Of a stretch of 64,000 nucleotides of DNA, positions 46,738 to 56,016 are shown one piece after another. The DNA is from CAYZAK01 sp964476445 (lineage in GTDB: Bacteria; CG03; SLGR01; JAGXOG01). Where the stretch lies: NCBI GenBank assembly GCA_964476445.1, contig CAYZAK010000002.1:47882-111881 (forward strand), given 5' to 3'. The notes under the pieces were generated by a model, which ran no database searches, had not been told where the DNA came from, and was given only the letters and a program-made list of their open reading frames with translations. The number at the start of each line of letters is the position of its first letter. Position 1 is the first letter of the stretch. The position numbers were made by a program, and so were the translations under genes.

Positions 46738-47878
46738 TGTGGCTTTTTTTGGTTATAAACATAAAAATCAATCCGGTTAAAAATATACTCCCGCTCATCA
46801 TTAAAAATAAAACGGGATAGCTGGTTTTTTCAGCCACCGCCCCTAAAAAGAACGGTCCAAAAAGGTAGCCGCAGTCAAATGAAATACTGTAAACGGCCAC
46901 TATTGTTTCATTGGGTTTATTTTTCAAAATCTTTAGGATATATGGTAACAAATTTGAATCTGTAATTCCATACCCCGCTCCGTAAATTACTGACCCGGTA
47001 ATCAAAAATTTAAACGATACTCTAGAAATTAAAGCCAGTCCGGCAACAATAAAAAAAAGTCCGGTTAAGATAACTTTTTGCCGGGCAAACCGGTCGAAAT
47101 ATTTTCCCAGAGTAAACCGGATAAAGATAGTAGAACCGGCAAAAAAAGTGAAATATAGCGAAAAATTTTCCAGGCTGTGTTTTTCGGCGGCGATGGGTAA
47201 AAAGGTAAGAATTCCGGCATCTCCGGTAATTATTATAAATACCAGCAGAAAAGAGATGGCCGCTTTCTTGTTTTTTAAAAGTGACGTTAAACTGGTGTTC
47301 TCATTTTTAGACCCGGGCCGGGTCATGTCTTTTTCTCTAAGATTTAAAACAAGTAAAAATCCGGCAGTAAGACAGGCTAAGGATATTCCTATAAGGTGCA
47401 CAAAAGTAAAATTATTTACTATGTAGGTTCCCACAAGAGGCGAGAAAAGAAGTGGAAAGATAAATATTATAGTGTAGATACCGTAAAGCTGACCCCGTTT
47501 ATGAGCCGGTATCATGTAAGTGACCATGGACAGGGAAGAAAAAAAGAACACTATAAGGCCGCTTCCCTGTATAGTCCTGGCCGCCAGAAGAGCCCAGAAG
47601 TTATCAGCAGTCAAAAACCACCCCGTGCCCAAAAAAGTAATCAGGATACCAGTAATTATAAAAATTTTAGAACCGTACCGTTGTATATATTCACTGATAT
47701 GTTTTCGTAAGATTAAAGTAAGCACCGGTGCGCTTCCCATAATAATACCGGTTAGGGCGGAGGAACCTACGATATCAAGGACCCGGGTCGGAAACACGGG
47801 AACCAGAACATCCCACGAAATTTTAGTTAGAATGCCGCTGACTATCAGCAGGGCAAAATTTTTCTTTTTTGAACTAAT
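46721..47878 (-). CDS. Major facilitator superfamily transporter
   Basis: About 12 hydrophobic segments and MFS motifs (GSAPVLTLILRKHISEYIQRYG, PAHKRGQLYGIYT, RFTLGKYFDRFARQKVI) identify an MFS carrier. The first standard start (GTG at 47797) would remove most of transmembrane segment 1. The open frame continues upstream through FALLIVSGILTKISWDVLVP to an ATT at 47878-47876, only 3 nt past the PLP-enzyme stop, with no ATG, GTG or TTG between. I therefore extend the gene to that ATT (385 residues), with translation probably coupled to the gene upstream. Substrate unknown; the operon suggests a sulfur or selenium compound. Confidence 0.82.
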   Translation of the reverse strand: MSSKKKNFALLIVSGILTKISWDVLVPVFPTRVLDIVGSSALTGIIMGSAPVLTLILRKHISEYIQRYGSKIFIITGILITFLGTGWFLTADNFWALLAARTIQGSGLIVFFFSSLSMVTYMIPAHKRGQLYGIYTIIFIFPLLFSPLVGTYIVNNFTFVHLIGISLACLTAGFLLVLNLREKDMTRPGSKNENTSLTSLLKNKKAAISFLLVFIIITGDAGILTFLPIAAEKHSLENFSLYFTFFAGSTIFIRFTLGKYFDRFARQKVILTGLFFIVAGLALISRVSFKFLITGSVIYGAGYGITDSNLLPYILKILKNKPNETIVAVYSISFDCGYLFGPFFLGAVAEKTSYPVLFLMMSGSIFLTGLIFMFITKKSHNDILR

Positions 47879-47881
47879 TTT

Positions 47882-49348
47882 TTACTGGTATTTTTTTAAT
47901 AGACCGGTTCTTTCGTTGAACTCTTTTATTTTTGCGTCCCATTCTTTGAAAGTATGCAGTCTTTTACTCCAGTAATCGTCTTCGTACCACTGGGCGTCCA
48001 GATCTTCGGTCTCTTTTCCCTGCTGTTCGACCCAGGTAAAATATTTTAGATTATGCATACGTTTTCTGTCGTAGTAGGAGGTCTCCAGCATATGCTCTAT
48101 ACCAATATTGTCCAGGTATTTCCCAAAATCGGCAGTGGCCCGGTTATCGGTGTAATCCCCTTCTTTTTGTCGTAATTCTTCTACGCGGGAGTTGTACATT
48201 TCCATGGAGTCGGTTGCTACGGTAAAAAGCACATCTTTGTCGTTCATTTCGTAGTATCTGGCTGTTTTTATGCAGCTTAAGACGTTGGCTATTCCGGAGA
48301 TGCCCAGAAGGTTAAGTTTTTCAACGGATTCCTCGGGTACTCCTATTGATTTTAAGTATTTCTGCCCGACCGGCTCGTTAAAAAGTCTCATCAGGGACAT
48401 GGAGGCATTGTCGTCGATATCTACAACCATATCAGTATTTTTTAAATTGTGAACCCAGGGGACGTGTTTGTCACCTATTCCCTCAATTCTGTGTGCGCCG
48501 TGTCCGTTATAAAGAAGGGTGGGGCACTGCAATGCTTCTGCTGCGGCTATCTTTATCCGGGGAAATTTTTCCTTAAGATACTCCCCGGCTCCAAGTGAGC
48601 CCGCGGATCCCTGTGTAATACATAACGCGGACAGTCTCTGTCCGTTTTCTTTTTCCTGAATAAAGACCTCTTCCATGGCCTTTCCGGTTACCGCGTAGTG
48701 CCAGGCTGGGTTTCCAAATTCTTCAAACTGGTTTAAAACTACTATGTCGTCGCCACGTTCGGCTTTAAGTTCATGGCACTTATCGTATATCTCTTTGACG
48801 TTGCTTTCTCCGCCGGGAGTAGCGTGAATTTCAGCGCCCACTTCTTTCAACCATTCAAATCGTTCTTTAGACATTCCTTCGGGTAAAATAGCGATGGATG
48901 GGCAGGCCAGCAAAGAAGCGTCGTATGCGCCGCCCCGGCAGTAGTTGCCCGTAGAGGGCCATACGGCTTTTTGAGTGGTGGGATCGAATTTCCCGGTTAT
49001 CAGCCTGGAGACCAGGGGTCCGAAAGTGGCCCCTACTTTATGGGCGCCGGTGGGAAAATATTTCCCTATCAGTACAATGATCCGGGCGTCCACTCCGGAG
49101 AGCTGTTTGGGTATTTCTATATAGTTTACGTCCCCGAAACCCCCGCCGTGTTCTACGGGTTCGTTTTTCCAGGTTATTCTGAACAGGTTTCTTGGGTTGA
49201 TATCCCACAGATCTATATCATTTAATTCTTCCTTTATTCCCGCGGGAATTTTCTCTGGATTTCTCATCTGTTCGTAGGTGGGAATAATAATATCTCTTTC
49301 CTGAGCCCGTTTAACCGTATTTTTTAAAACCTGTTCTTTATTGGACAT
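47882..49348 (-). CDS. Fold-type II PLP-dependent enzyme (threonine synthase/cysteine synthase-like)
   Basis: The protein has 488 residues. The PLP lysine is in TGAHKVGATFGPLV. A substrate loop PSTGNYCRGGAYDASL and a glycine-rich phosphate loop (ITQGSAGSLGAGEYL) follow, with a roughly 100-residue C-terminal extension (WYEDDYWSKRLHTFKEW). This is the large pyridoxal-dependent beta-subunit-like family common in anaerobes. A beta-elimination or replacement on a sulfur or selenium amino acid would suit the downstream desulfurase and DUF3343 genes, but the substrate cannot be read from sequence. It has a GGAGT ribosome site. Confidence 0.85.
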   Translation of the reverse strand: MSNKEQVLKNTVKRAQERDIIIPTYEQMRNPEKIPAGIKEELNDIDLWDINPRNLFRITWKNEPVEHGGGFGDVNYIEIPKQLSGVDARIIVLIGKYFPTGAHKVGATFGPLVSRLITGKFDPTTQKAVWPSTGNYCRGGAYDASLLACPSIAILPEGMSKERFEWLKEVGAEIHATPGGESNVKEIYDKCHELKAERGDDIVVLNQFEEFGNPAWHYAVTGKAMEEVFIQEKENGQRLSALCITQGSAGSLGAGEYLKEKFPRIKIAAAEALQCPTLLYNGHGAHRIEGIGDKHVPWVHNLKNTDMVVDIDDNASMSLMRLFNEPVGQKYLKSIGVPEESVEKLNLLGISGIANVLSCIKTARYYEMNDKDVLFTVATDSMEMYNSRVEELRQKEGDYTDNRATADFGKYLDNIGIEHMLETSYYDRKRMHNLKYFTWVEQQGKETEDLDAQWYEDDYWSKRLHTFKEWDAKIKEFNERTGLLKKYQ

Positions 49349-49409
49349 TATAATAACTCCTTTTATCTATACTATGAATAACTTATTTTTAACCTCTCAG
49401 TTTGAAAAT

Positions 49410-49437
49410 ATTGTATTATATTATAAGATTAAATCAA
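49410..49437 (-). promoter_or_regulatory. Probable promoter of the Se/S operon
   Basis: Minus-strand TTGATT, a 16-nt spacer and TACAAT lie in the divergent gap, about 60 nt upstream of the PLP-enzyme gene. Confidence 0.4.
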
Positions 49438-49441
49438 GTTT

Positions 49442-50098
49442 ATGATTAAACCGGATAAAAAATTTGCTATAGGTATAGATGAGGCGGGAATGGGACCGGT
49501 ATTCGGTCCCCTGGTAGTAAGCGGTGTGGTCGTGAGGGTTGCCCACGAGTCTATTCTTAAAAAACAGGGGGTCAAAGATTCCAAACAGTTTGGATCAGGT
49601 TTAAAAGCTCATAAAAAAAGAAGAGATATATGGAACCGGGTTTATGAAGACAAACGGGTTTTAAAAAACTTTCATGTAACTATTCCGGCACGGGAAATTG
49701 ACAGAAATAATATGTACGATTTACATATTGAAGCGGTATCCAAAATTCTAACTGAGCTTAACTGGAAAGAAGTGGAAAATGTATACATAGAGCAACTTGG
49801 ATCTATGAAAAGAGAAAATTTTTTTAAAAAACTGGGTTTTTGGCACCACGGGTTTATATACGAATCTAAGGCGGATATAAAATTTCCTCCCGTATCCTTA
49901 GCTTCCATAAAGGCAAAAATAGAACGGGATATCCGGGTAAAAGAATTGTGCCTGAAAGCGGGCTGTAATTATGTTTCGGGGTACGCTAATAAAGTTACCG
50001 AAAAATTTTTAAGAGATTACTACAATGAATTTTATTCCTTGCCCGAAGGTACCAGAATATCCAGAAATTGGGATCCCATTAAGGAGATGAGACTGTGA
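49442..50098 (+). CDS. rnhB: Ribonuclease HII-like protein
   Basis: The protein has 218 residues. It starts with GIDEAGMGPVFGPLVVSGVVV, the DEAG motif of type 2 RNases H, followed by VKDSKQF and PPVSLASIKAKIERDI. The middle acidic motif is unusual (VYIEQLGSM). The family cuts RNA in RNA-DNA hybrids and removes misincorporated ribonucleotides. The sequence is divergent, with archaeal-like spacing, so the subtype is less sure than the family. It overlaps nrdJ by 4 nt (GTGA). Confidence 0.85.
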   Translation: MIKPDKKFAIGIDEAGMGPVFGPLVVSGVVVRVAHESILKKQGVKDSKQFGSGLKAHKKRRDIWNRVYEDKRVLKNFHVTIPAREIDRNNMYDLHIEAVSKILTELNWKEVENVYIEQLGSMKRENFFKKLGFWHHGFIYESKADIKFPPVSLASIKAKIERDIRVKELCLKAGCNYVSGYANKVTEKFLRDYYNEFYSLPEGTRISRNWDPIKEMRL

Positions 50099-51792
50099 AG
50101 TTCACCCCTTTAGCTGAAAATATTCTTAAAGACAGGTACTTAAGGCCCGGAGAAACCCCCATGGATATGTTTAACCGGGTTGCCGGCTTTATTGCTGACG
50201 GAGAGGCTGAAGAACGTTCAAAGTGGGAAAAAGAATTTTTTACTGTGATGAACAATCTTGATTTTTTGCCCAATTCCCCCTGCCTAATGAACGCGGGGAC
50301 GGGGATGCCTCAGCTGGCCGCCTGTTTTGTATATCCCATAAAAGACGATATGGGATCGATTTTCGAGACTCTGAAGAAGACGGCCATAACCCATCAGTCC
50401 GGCGGAGGTACGGGCTTCTCTTTTTCCAATGTCCGGCCTGAAGGTTACCCGGTCAGAAAAAGCGGGGGAATAGCCACCGGTCCGGTATCCTTTATGGAGG
50501 TTTACGATAAGGCCACCCACGCCGTGAGGCAGGGGGGGAAACGCCGGGGGGCCAACATGGGAATTCTTAGGGTGGACCACCCGGATGTAGATGCATTTAT
50601 CGGGGCTAAAAAACAGGAGCACAAACTTAATAATTTCAATATCTCTGTAGCTCTTACCAACGAGTTCATGGATGCGGTAAATAAAGATGAAAACTATAAT
50701 CTTTATTTTCCGGTGCACGGAAAAAAACGGAAAAAAAAACGGGCCCAATCTGTTTTTGAACGTATAGCTAAAGGAGCCTGGGAGAACGGTGAGCCGGGGG
50801 TAATATTTATCGATAAGATAAACCGGGCCAATCCCTTAAAAAAAATAGGAGAAATAGAAGCGACCAACCCCTGCGGGGAGATGCCTCTTCTTCCCCACGA
50901 GGCCTGTGTGTTGGGGTCCGTTAATCTTTCCAACCACGTCAAAGAAAATAAAGTAGACTGGCAAAAACTGGAACATACGATTAAAGTGGGCGTCCGGTTT
51001 TTGGATAATGCCATAGATGTTTCCGATTTTCCTTTTTCTGAAATAGAGGATATGGTAACTTCCAACCGTAAAATAGGGTTGGGTGTAATGGGATTTGCGT
51101 CTTTGCTTTTAAAACTTGAAATCCCTTACAATACGCCGGAGGCTATATGGCTGGCCCGGAAAATAATGAAATTCATAAATGAAAAATCTCATGAAACGTC
51201 ACGTAACCTGGCTAAAGAAAAGGGGGTATTCCCTAATTTTTATCAATCTAATTTACTTAAAGAAAGAAGAAACGCGTTAACTACCACTATAGCCCCCACC
51301 GGAACGATATCCATCATTGCCGGCACTTCAAGCGGTATAGAGCCCCTCTATTCCATGGTAGCCCAGAGACGTCTTAACGACGGGCGGGTCTTTGATATGA
51401 TAGAACCCTGTTTTGAAGAAAAGTTAGACCGGCTTAATATAGATAAAAAAGAGATACTTGAGAAGATAAAAGAAAAGGGAAGCCTTCAGAAAGTAGAGGC
51501 CGTTCCCGAAAGTATAAAAAACGTTTTTGTTACAGCTATGGACATAGAACCCCGGATACATGTACTAATGCAGGCCGCTTTTCAGAAATTTGTAGATAAC
51601 GCCATTTCCAAGACGGTCAATTTACCCGAAAAATTTACCTTAGCCGGCGTAAAAGAGATAATAAAAAAAGCGTACCGGACAGGTTGCAAGGGTATAACGG
51701 TTTACCGCCAGCACAGCAGAGAACAGCAGGTTCTTAATATTGTATGCGACTGTGAGGGGGGAGATGATGAATGCAGTGAAATTGACAATTGA
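50095..51792 (+). CDS. nrdJ: Adenosylcobalamin-dependent (class II) ribonucleotide reductase
   Basis: The protein has 565 residues and a GTG start. Family motifs are SPCLMNAGTGMPQLAACFVYP, THQSGGGTGFSFSNVRP, ATNPCGEMPLLPHEACVLGSVNL and TTIAPTGTISIIAGTSSGIEP. The C-terminus has GCKGITVYRQHSREQQVLNI with redox cysteines (VCDCEGGDDEC). It lacks an ATP cone, so it is a compact class II enzyme. It reduces ribonucleotides using B12 radical chemistry and works with or without oxygen. No B12 riboswitch is possible in the overlap with rnhB. Confidence 0.94.
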   Translation: MKFTPLAENILKDRYLRPGETPMDMFNRVAGFIADGEAEERSKWEKEFFTVMNNLDFLPNSPCLMNAGTGMPQLAACFVYPIKDDMGSIFETLKKTAITHQSGGGTGFSFSNVRPEGYPVRKSGGIATGPVSFMEVYDKATHAVRQGGKRRGANMGILRVDHPDVDAFIGAKKQEHKLNNFNISVALTNEFMDAVNKDENYNLYFPVHGKKRKKKRAQSVFERIAKGAWENGEPGVIFIDKINRANPLKKIGEIEATNPCGEMPLLPHEACVLGSVNLSNHVKENKVDWQKLEHTIKVGVRFLDNAIDVSDFPFSEIEDMVTSNRKIGLGVMGFASLLLKLEIPYNTPEAIWLARKIMKFINEKSHETSRNLAKEKGVFPNFYQSNLLKERRNALTTTIAPTGTISIIAGTSSGIEPLYSMVAQRRLNDGRVFDMIEPCFEEKLDRLNIDKKEILEKIKEKGSLQKVEAVPESIKNVFVTAMDIEPRIHVLMQAAFQKFVDNAISKTVNLPEKFTLAGVKEIIKKAYRTGCKGITVYRQHSREQQVLNIVCDCEGGDDECSEIDN

Positions 51793-51835
51793 ATTTTATA
51801 AGATAAAATAAATACTGTTAAGGAGGTATATCATT

Positions 51836-52195
51836 ATGAACGAAAAAAAAGAGACTAAAAAGACGGGTAAAGACAAAAAGAAAGATTTTCAGGACCAGAC
51901 CAAAAATTTTTTGAAAGATATTAAATCCAGGGCGGGGAAGCTGGCCAAAGCTATTGAAAAAGAAGCCGCCTACGGTTCAAAAGCAAGCATGGTGAAAGTT
52001 GAGCAACTTTCCCTTGAAAAAGACCGCAAGGATGCTATATGCAAACTGGGAGAAAAAGCTTATTCTCTTTTAAGAAGAGAAGATGTTAAAGCACCTGAAC
52101 TTGATGATTTAGTTGAAAAAATAGAACAGGTTGACTATAAAATAAGAGGAAAAAAATCCCAGCTTACCAAGTTAAAAAAGAAAAAAGACAAATAA
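51836..52195 (+). CDS. Small lysine-rich coiled-coil protein
   Basis: The protein has 119 residues, strongly charged, with a Lys-rich head and tail. Helical heptad-like segments are VEQLSLEKDRKDAICKLGEK and LDDLVEKIEQVDYKIRGKK. There is no signal peptide, membrane segment or known domain. AAGGAGG lies upstream. Function unknown; it resembles widespread small coiled-coil proteins with an LGEKAY core. Confidence 0.7.
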   Translation: MNEKKETKKTGKDKKKDFQDQTKNFLKDIKSRAGKLAKAIEKEAAYGSKASMVKVEQLSLEKDRKDAICKLGEKAYSLLRREDVKAPELDDLVEKIEQVDYKIRGKKSQLTKLKKKKDK

Positions 52196-52202
52196 TTATT
52201 TA

Positions 52203-52231
52203 TTGATAAGAGAAAATTCTTTTGATATACT
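52203..52231 (+). promoter_or_regulatory. Promoter of tRNA-Ala
   Basis: TTGATA, a 17-nt spacer and TATACT end 24 nt before the tRNA 5' end. Confidence 0.65.
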
Positions 52232-52255
52232 ATTTATCATTAATGAATTTAAAAA

Positions 52256-52331
<76 letters not shown>

Positions 52332-52394
52332 TTTTTTTAAAAGAATACTTACCTTACCAAGATTTTTATTTAAAATTTTTAAGTTTACTATACC

Positions 52395-53516
52395 ATGAAA
52401 TTATCATCAAGAAAAATACTTATTATAGACCACAGTAAAAAGGACTGTTTTAAAACCAAAAAAATTCTTAAAAAAGAAGGTTATCAGGTTATTTGTGAAT
52501 CTTCGGTTCAAAAGGCATTTGAAACGGTTCAAAACGAATTGCCGGATTGTATCTTAATTGATAAAGATATGCCGGATCCGGATGGTATAAAAATATGTAG
52601 ACAATTGGCCGGTGATCCCCAACTTAAGCACATTCCAAAAATTTTATGGACTGAAAAAAATGACAGCCAGGATATAATAGACGGCATTAACGCCGGATTT
52701 GAAGATTTTGTTGCCAAATCTGCCGATCCCCGTATTCTGCTGGTCAGAATAAAATCAATGCTCAGGATAAAAAAGCTACATGATAAGAAAATTGAGGATT
52801 TAAGAGAATTAAAAAAACTCAATCAGTTTAAAAATGAGATTATATTAATGTTAAATCACGATCTTAGGGTACCAATTAATAATATAAAAGGGTATAACTA
52901 TGCTATTTTAGACGGTCAGCTAGGCAAGATATCCAAAGAACAGCGAAAAATATTTAAAATGCAGCAAGATTCTCTTAAGAGAATGATGAATTTAATAAAC
53001 AGCATCCTTAACCTAAAGCAGATTGAGGCCGGAAAATTCATTGCCAAAAAAGAGCCCGTAGATATAATAAAGATAGTAAAAACCTTGAAACAGGAGTTAA
53101 AACCTGTATTTGAAAAGAAGGGTATAGAGTTTAGTATTGAAAATACTATAAAAAACAGTCACATGAAAATAGATCCGGCCAAAATCTCTCAGGTTTTTCA
53201 AAATTTACTGCAAAATGCTGTAAAATTTACCCCGGAAGGTGGGAAAATTAGATTTATCATAAAAATTTATTGTAAAGATAATGTTGAATTTAAGATCATT
53301 GATAGTGGGAAAGGAATACCCGAGGATAAACTGCGTAAAATTTTTGATCCGTTTTACACAAAAGACGAATCGGAAGAAAAAAGAAAAATTACAGGGTTGG
53401 GCGTGGGACTGTACATATGTAAAAAAATAGTTAATATACATGGTGGAAAAATAAAAGCGTATTCCGAGGGCATAGGAAAAGGTACCACTTTTACAATCCG
53501 TTTACCCCGCAAATAG
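52395..53516 (+). CDS. Cytoplasmic hybrid: response-regulator receiver plus histidine kinase
   Basis: The protein has 373 residues. The N-terminal receiver domain has its phosphoacceptor at Asp56 (CILIDKDMPDPDG). A HisKA domain follows with His155 in MLNHDLRVPINNIKGY, then a HATPase domain with FQNLLQNAVKFTPEGG, IDSGKGIPED and GLGVGLYICKKIVNIHGG. There is no membrane segment, so input is probably phosphotransfer to the receiver. The receiver-first order is less common than a C-terminal receiver. It stands alone between the tRNA and the Rrf2 gene. Confidence 0.93.
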   Translation: MKLSSRKILIIDHSKKDCFKTKKILKKEGYQVICESSVQKAFETVQNELPDCILIDKDMPDPDGIKICRQLAGDPQLKHIPKILWTEKNDSQDIIDGINAGFEDFVAKSADPRILLVRIKSMLRIKKLHDKKIEDLRELKKLNQFKNEIILMLNHDLRVPINNIKGYNYAILDGQLGKISKEQRKIFKMQQDSLKRMMNLINSILNLKQIEAGKFIAKKEPVDIIKIVKTLKQELKPVFEKKGIEFSIENTIKNSHMKIDPAKISQVFQNLLQNAVKFTPEGGKIRFIIKIYCKDNVEFKIIDSGKGIPEDKLRKIFDPFYTKDESEEKRKITGLGVGLYICKKIVNIHGGKIKAYSEGIGKGTTFTIRLPRK

Positions 53517-53661
53517 CTTGAAAATTTATTATAACTCTCCTGATTAAAAAATACCTATCCCAGGGTTGGATTATTCATATTTAAAGACTGTTTTATAGAT
53601 ATACTAGGGAAAGAATAACTATATAAATAATCCAGGTTAAATTTTTGTATATATTAAAGAT

Positions 53662-53702
53662 TTGACAAACTATTATATTTGTATAGTATATTGATATACA
53701 AA
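53662..53702 (+). promoter_or_regulatory. Promoter with overlapping inverted-repeat operator, Rrf2 gene
   Basis: TTGACA at 53662-53667 is followed after 16 nt by TAGTAT (53684-53689). The perfect 8-bp arms TTTGTATA (53678-53685) and TATACAAA (53695-53702), with a 9-bp centre, cover the -10 region, so the site is well placed for autorepression by the Rrf2 protein encoded 20 nt downstream. Confidence 0.6.
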
Positions 53703-53721
53703 GTATATAAAGGATAAAAAA

Positions 53722-54123
53722 ATGAAATTAACAACAAAAAGCGAATATTCGATATTAACCCTTATTTACATTGCCAGGAATCAGAACGGAGGTTATGTTA
53801 AAATGGATGATATATGCAATAAATACGATATATCTAAAAAATATCTTGAACAGATAATTAACTATTTAAAACAGGGGCGGTTGGTAAAGACTAAAACCGG
53901 TTCCAGCGGAGGGTTAAAACTGGCAGAACCACCGGAAAAAATAAGCGTGGCCAAAGTTATAAGGTTAATGGACGGAGCTTTAGCGCCCACTCTGGCGGTG
54001 AGCAAGTATTTTTTTGAGCATACCCCCTTTGAAAAAGAAAAAAAAGTTATGGATTTCTTTCAGGAAATCCGGGACTATGTCTCAAGAAAAGTTGAAGGAC
54101 AGACGATAGCCGATTTAGTCTAA
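53722..54123 (+). CDS. Rrf2-family transcriptional regulator, CymR-like
   Basis: The protein has 133 residues. The winged helix starts MKLTTKSEYSILTLIYIA and includes DICNKYDISKKYLEQIINYLKQGRLVKTKTGSSGGLKL, diagnostic of Rrf2. It lacks the three Fe-S cysteines of IscR. Its only cysteine is Cys32, in the DNA-binding half, a pattern nearer to CymR, the cysteine-metabolism repressor. The two genes that follow encode sulfur-type transporters, which supports control of sulfur uptake. Confidence 0.9.
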   Translation: MKLTTKSEYSILTLIYIARNQNGGYVKMDDICNKYDISKKYLEQIINYLKQGRLVKTKTGSSGGLKLAEPPEKISVAKVIRLMDGALAPTLAVSKYFFEHTPFEKEKKVMDFFQEIRDYVSRKVEGQTIADLV

Positions 54124-54136
54124 AAAAGTAAAAACT

Positions 54137-55087
54137 TTGACCGAAATATTTTTAATTAGTTTAGCAGTATTGTTTGCGGTTAATATGGGGGGCTCCGGTA
54201 TAACGCCTGTTTTCGCCGCCGAATTTGGAGGGGGAGTGATATCCAAAAAAGGCGCTTCCATCCTTTTTGCCTGTTTTGTTCTTTTAGGGGCCTATATCCT
54301 GGGCTTCCGGGTAGTCAGAGTAATAAGCCGGGGATTAATAAACGAAGAGCTTATAACCGCGCCGGCCGGGATAATTATATTTACGGCCACCACCCTTTCT
54401 TTATTTTTAACCAATATGCTTCATATTCCCGCCTCTACAAGCCAGATAACTGTTTTTAGTATCGTGGGATACGGATTTTATTATGACGCGGTAAAATGGG
54501 GTATTTTTAAAAGGCTGGTCCCCATGTGGTTAATCTTACCCGTCTGTTCTTTTATACTTACTTATATTGCAGGCCGCTATCTTTATCCTAAAATAAAACA
54601 CTGGGATCACAAGTCCATTAAATTCTGGGATATCGCAACCAGCTGTTATACGGCTTTCAGCATTGGGGCCAATAATGTGGCCAACGCAACTGGAGTCTTG
54701 TCTGGCACCGGTATTATGAGCAGCCGGGTTGCAACTTTTATGCTGGCTCCTTTTTTTGGTGTCGGAGGTTTTCTTTTAGGGGAAGGCAACCTTAAATCCC
54801 TGGGAAAAAAAGTAACCGCGCTTGATTTAGTATCCGCGGGAATAGTAAGTCTGGTAACCGGCACCCTCCTTGTAACGGCATCCCTTATAGGTCTGCCTCA
54901 GTCCCTTGTCCAGCTTAATTCCTTTGCCATATTTGGTTTCGGAGTGGCCAACAAGGGCAAGGGCATGCGGAAGCTGGGCAAAAAAATAATAATTAAATCT
55001 TTTATTATATGGACCATGTCCCCGGTAATAGGCTTTACTATAGCCCTTGCGATGACTCATATTGTAAAATATACCGGTATTTTTTAG
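54137..55087 (+). CDS. PiT-family anion permease, CysP (sulfate)-like
   Basis: The protein has 316 residues with about eight or more transmembrane segments. The second PiT signature is intact as SIGANNVANATGVL. In the first repeat the usual GANDxAN is replaced by AVNMGGSGITPVFAAEFGGG, which resembles the MNIGASG form I recall from Bacillus CysP, a sulfate permease of this family. With a CymR-like regulator upstream, sulfate or thiosulfate uptake is more likely than phosphate. The start is a TTG at 54137; the next ATG (54185) would lose most of the first helix. Confidence 0.83.
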   Translation: MTEIFLISLAVLFAVNMGGSGITPVFAAEFGGGVISKKGASILFACFVLLGAYILGFRVVRVISRGLINEELITAPAGIIIFTATTLSLFLTNMLHIPASTSQITVFSIVGYGFYYDAVKWGIFKRLVPMWLILPVCSFILTYIAGRYLYPKIKHWDHKSIKFWDIATSCYTAFSIGANNVANATGVLSGTGIMSSRVATFMLAPFFGVGGFLLGEGNLKSLGKKVTALDLVSAGIVSLVTGTLLVTASLIGLPQSLVQLNSFAIFGFGVANKGKGMRKLGKKIIIKSFIIWTMSPVIGFTIALAMTHIVKYTGIF

Positions 55088-55182
55088 TTTCAGTAAGTAA
55101 AAAAATCTAAAACAAAAAATCATAAATTTACTTAATATTTGAAAACACTTGAGTTAAAGACTGATATATTGCATTATAAACT

Positions 55183-55923
55183 ATGGATATTATTTTACTG
55201 TGCATAGTATTTTTCCCCGTAAGCATGGTGGGAGTCTCCACCGGCGGGTTATCCCTGATAAATGTTCCCCTGCTTATCTTTGCCGGTCTGCCTCCCCAAC
55301 AGGCCATAGCTACTAATATGCTGGGACTTACCTTTATGAGTATCAGCGGTGCGGCGGGTTTTGCAAAAGAGATTAAAAAGTTATCTGGAGCCTTAATCAT
55401 AAAACTCTCCCTGGTTACCGCTATAGCCTCTTTTTTAGGGGCCAGAATAGTCTTGATGATAGATGAAAATGTTTTAAAAAATATTATAGCGGCAGTTATA
55501 CTGGTGGTTACAATTTTGGTGTTTTTCAGCAAGAACCTGGGATTAAAACAGTTTAAGACCGGCCTGAACCGACGTTCGGCAGGGTGGATTATTGTATTTA
55601 TCCTGGGTATTTACGGCGGATTTTTTAGCGGGGGATATATAACCATGCTTACCTATACTTTCCTTTTTTTCTGGGGTATGACCTTTATCCAGGCCGTGGG
55701 ACTTACGAAGGTTCTTAATATTTTTTCTTCGGGAGCCGCCTGCGTATATTTTATTTACACCGGTACAATTAATTTCAGGTACGGAATTCCCCTGGCCGCA
55801 GTTATGTTCGCCGGAGGATATACCGGAGCAAAGATTGCCGTCTTTAAAGGTAACAACTGGCTCAGGTACATTTTCCTTGCAGCCGCGGCGGCAATGGGAG
55901 TTGCAATTTTAATATTTAAGTAA
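55183..55923 (+). CDS. TauE/SafE-family membrane protein
   Basis: The protein has 246 residues and about eight transmembrane helices. Two related halves carry the family glycine motifs: GVSTGGLSLINVPLLIFAGLP near the start and GIYGGFFSGGYITMLTYTF in the middle. The family exports or imports small sulfur anions such as sulfite, sulfoacetate or thiosulfate. It follows the Rrf2 and PiT genes in the same direction after 95 nt, making a small sulfur-transport cluster. Confidence 0.9.
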   Translation: MDIILLCIVFFPVSMVGVSTGGLSLINVPLLIFAGLPPQQAIATNMLGLTFMSISGAAGFAKEIKKLSGALIIKLSLVTAIASFLGARIVLMIDENVLKNIIAAVILVVTILVFFSKNLGLKQFKTGLNRRSAGWIIVFILGIYGGFFSGGYITMLTYTFLFFWGMTFIQAVGLTKVLNIFSSGAACVYFIYTGTINFRYGIPLAAVMFAGGYTGAKIAVFKGNNWLRYIFLAAAAAMGVAILIFK

Positions 55924-56016
55924 TACCAAATTATAAAAAAGATACTAAGTATAGATAATTAACATAAATGTTAATTTAGTAACCCTGGGAAATAAGTTAT
56001 TATCGTTAAAGAGAAT

